7,474 bases of DNA from Fibrobacter sp. (GTDB lineage: Bacteria > Fibrobacterota > Fibrobacteria > Fibrobacterales > Fibrobacteraceae), in assembly GCA_017520105.1 (NCBI GenBank), contig JAFWRL010000126.1, positions 1-7,474 of the forward strand, written 5' to 3'. Made by a program: the position numbers and the translations under genes. The notes beneath the pieces are model-generated. The model ran no database searches. It was given only the letters and a program-made list of their open reading frames with translations, and had not been told where the DNA came from. This document shows positions 6,169-7,474 of this stretch, one piece after another; the stretch's first letter is position 1, and each line of letters starts with the position of its first letter.

Positions 6169-6804
6169 ATGATTAAAAGAACCGTAATTGCAACAATTAT
6201 TTCGTTATTTTTTGTTTCGTACGCAAACGCGTGGGAGATGGATGCCTATGTTGAAAACACGCCTATCAGCGAAAGTCATGTAGATACAAATTCTAGGACA
6301 AACCAAGACACAACTTCAGCAACCAATGCCGACAGCAATCAGGAAACAGACAATCAAAAAGACTATTTTAGGCACCATAGCATAGGAATCGAGTATAACT
6401 TTTTAACTTTAACAGACTTTGGAACTTCATTGGGTCACCTTTTTGATGATAAATGCGAAGACATCTTTGAATGTTCTTATGGAGCAATATCCATCAACTA
6501 TGGTTATATATTTTCTAACAACATAGAAACAGGACTTGTTGCAAACATATCTCTTACAAAAAATCCTTTATATTCCCTAATGGGGAAATTCAAGTTTAAC
6601 GGGAGTGACCCAGGAAGCTTCGTTAATCTATTTTTTGAGATAGACTTAGGTATAATAACCAACGGCGACGAAATCGCGCCCATGGGGCATATATCCTTAT
6701 TTGGTTTTGAAATAGGTCATCCAATTTCCCTACGATTCCAAATACCCTTTTTGCTTTGGGGACAACGAGGTTTAACATATCTCGGCGTAGGTTACCGATT
6801 CTAG
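6169..6804 (+). CDS. Secreted hypothetical protein, probable outer-membrane beta-barrel
   Basis: I do not recognise a named family. From the ATG at 6169 the protein has 211 residues. A signal peptide is clear: MIKR, a hydrophobic core, then SYANA, with likely cleavage after residue 21. A low-complexity polar segment rich in N, T, D, S and Q follows (about 30-65), and then a region of alternating hydrophobic/aromatic strands. Examples are HSIGIEYNF, GAISINYGYIF, NIETGLVANISL, FVNLFFEIDLGII, MGHISLFGF and LTYLGVGYRF. The C-terminal phenylalanine with the YRF ending is typical of outer-membrane barrel proteins recognised by the BAM machinery. Two cysteines (DKCEDIFEC) could form a disulphide. 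It is AT-rich like the upstream transferase, has its own promoter-like box, and converges on ahbB. A role in surface-polymer function is only suggested by position. Confidence 0.7.
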   Translation: MIKRTVIATIISLFFVSYANAWEMDAYVENTPISESHVDTNSRTNQDTTSATNADSNQETDNQKDYFRHHSIGIEYNFLTLTDFGTSLGHLFDDKCEDIFECSYGAISINYGYIFSNNIETGLVANISLTKNPLYSLMGKFKFNGSDPGSFVNLFFEIDLGIITNGDEIAPMGHISLFGFEIGHPISLRFQIPFLLWGQRGLTYLGVGYRF

Positions 6805-6806
6805 AA

Positions 6807-6827
6807 TTTGAGATAGTTTTACTCAAA
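6807..6827. terminator. Weak bidirectional hairpin between convergent genes
   Basis: TTTGAG (6807-6812) and CTCAAA (6822-6827) form a 6-bp stem with a 9-nt loop, just past the stop at 6804 and overlapping the ahbB stop at 6823-6825. There is no long T run on the plus side. The position between converging genes supports termination, but the stem is AT-rich and weak. Confidence 0.35.
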
Positions 6828-7474
6828 GAAAAAATCTATAACTTGTTTTCTTGAGTTCCCGCAAGGAATTTAAAACAACATAATTATTATTATCAATGGA
6901 TTTTGCGGCATCTTCGATATAGCGTGACAGCAATTCCGCTGACGGAGCGTGCATCATCGCATACAAGTTGTACGGAAATTTTTCAAAAGACGGACGCTCG
7001 TAGCAATGCGAAATATGAGGATTCAAAGCAAGAATCGAACCCGCCTTTAGAACCGCAGCCCCGTTCTGGATAATGTCATCGAAACGCTCAGGATGGCGCA
7101 AAATTTGTGAGCACGCCGAACCACTCTCGTCTCTCGTCTCTCGTCTTTCGTCTATCCTAAAGCAAACCATCGCATTGCAAGCGAAACCCGCTTCTTGATG
7201 GCGGAGAATCGCCCCAAAGCGACGCATGCGTTTTGCGGCAAGATCTTCACGGAGTTCGTCGCACGAAACGCCCCAATCCTTGAACGGCGTAAGCGTATGC
7301 GGAATGTCACCGCATGCCGTGCGAATGCGAGACTTGTCTGATTCGGAGAGATTTCCTCGAAAATTACCGGATTCTTCGCTACGCTCAGAATGACGTTCCG
7401 TCACAACGTTCTCGTCTCCAATCCCGTTTACTAACCACTGCCTACTATCTACTGGCGCGCTAGCACCCATCACC
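6823..7474 (-). CDS. ahbB: Siroheme decarboxylase, AhbB-like (AsnC/Lrp-related), N-terminus beyond right edge
   Basis: AhbA/AhbB decarboxylate siroheme to 12,18-didecarboxysiroheme in the alternative heme pathway; NirDLGH act similarly in heme d1 synthesis. Counting from the first codon in the window (GTG 7473), the visible 216 residues include CGDIPHTLTPF at 54-64, KRMRRFGAILRHQEAGFACNAMVCF at 81-105 (helix-turn-helix-like part and first strand), NPHISHCYERP at 151-161, FPYNLYAMMHAPS at 166-178 and SLRELKKTSYRFF at 203-215, all typical of this family. The frame stays open past the edge, so residues 1-45 are not a proven N-terminus. They are mostly repeat-coded and could be a linker from another domain, for example a fused AhbA. 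A second extra segment (about 107-142) splits the ligand-binding domain. Its presence beside hemA, hemC and cobA-hemD supports siroheme-based heme synthesis. A NirH-like heme d1 role is the alternative. Confidence 0.88.
   Translation of the reverse strand, partial: VMGASAPVDSRQWLVNGIGDENVVTERHSERSEESGNFRGNLSESDKSRIRTACGDIPHTLTPFKDWGVSCDELREDLAAKRMRRFGAILRHQEAGFACNAMVCFRIDERRETRDESGSACSQILRHPERFDDIIQNGAAVLKAGSILALNPHISHCYERPSFEKFPYNLYAMMHAPSAELLSRYIEDAAKSIDNNNYVVLNSLRELKKTSYRFFL
7125..7152 (-). repeat. Four tandem 7-bp repeats (TCTCGTC) inside ahbB
   Basis: Three exact units of TCTCGTC (7125-7145) and a fourth with one change, TTTCGTC (7146-7152), are read on the minus strand as the ERRETRDES segment. 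Seven is not a multiple of three, so loss or gain of one unit would shift the ahbB frame. Single units of the same heptamer occur at 7410-7416 and, in cobA-hemD, at 863-869. Confidence 0.85.
7369..7395 (-). repeat. Dispersed hairpin repeat inside ahbB (RHSERSEES copy)
   Basis: Arms ATTCT (7371-7375) and AGAAT (7387-7391) flank an 11-nt loop, with GACG at the end. Translated in frame it gives RHSERSEESG. A degenerate partial copy that keeps CGCTCAGGATG lies at 7084-7094 in the same gene and encodes LRHPER. Confidence 0.75.
7426..7453 (-). repeat. Degenerate array of four 7-bp units near the right edge
   Basis: On the plus strand GTTTACT, AACCACT, GCCTACT and ATCTACT follow each other without gaps, each ending in ACT and mostly in TACT. 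On the minus strand the units begin AGT. They are translated as part of the VDSRQWLVN segment. The unit length equals that of the TCTCGTC array, but the sequence is unrelated. Confidence 0.6.

Noticed and set aside
7125..7152. CRISPR array
   Set aside because: The units are 7 bp, directly contiguous and without spacers; simple tandem repeats inside a coding frame.

Overview
The window looks like a chromosomal segment of a Gram-negative member of the Fibrobacter lineage or the wider FCB group. This is inferred from three things: start-proximal promoter boxes of the TAnnTTTG type, AT-rich TATATT boxes, and short dispersed repeats whose translations read like RH(S/P)ER..., a style I associate with Fibrobacter genomes. 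No 16S or other marker gene is present, so the assignment is not certain.

Layout from left to right: (1) positions 1-1337, minus strand: a fused uroporphyrinogen-III C-methyltransferase / uroporphyrinogen-III synthase (cobA-hemD type), cut by the left edge. It was found by direct translation of the minus strand. (2) 1338-1686: an intergenic region with a GC-rich, strongly self-complementary element followed by a terminator-like hairpin. (3) 1687-2241, plus strand: a dCMP/deoxycytidylate deaminase, ending at a good intrinsic terminator. (4) 2379-3424, minus strand: hemC (hydroxymethylbilane synthase), broken into two overlapping frames by an apparent -1 frameshift. (5) 3433-4743, minus strand: hemA (glutamyl-tRNA reductase), immediately upstream of hemC and translationally coupled to it. 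(6) 4898-6804, plus strand: a markedly AT-rich two-gene insert with a CDP-glycerol glycerophosphotransferase-family protein and a secreted protein that is probably an outer-membrane beta-barrel. (7) 6823-7474, minus strand: a siroheme decarboxylase (AhbB-like, AsnC/Lrp-related), open at the right edge.

The four minus-strand genes form one pathway. HemA makes glutamate-1-semialdehyde, HemC makes hydroxymethylbilane, and HemD closes the ring to uroporphyrinogen III. CobA methylates this toward precorrin-2/siroheme, and AhbB-type enzymes decarboxylate siroheme on the alternative (siroheme-dependent) heme route. hemL, hemB, ahbC and ahbD are not visible here.

The most striking feature is that all four tetrapyrrole genes carry short dispersed repeats inside their reading frames, apparently kept in frame. 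One is a hairpin family of about 27 bp whose arms show compensatory changes (ATCCT/AGGAT, ATTCT/AGAAT, ATTCC/GGAAT). The others are 7-bp direct repeats. They extend loops or linkers of otherwise conserved enzymes, much as the Rickettsia palindromic elements do. Other points of interest are the hemC frameshift, the promoter boxes lying only 5-8 nt from start codons (suggesting leaderless mRNAs), and the structured intergenic element.
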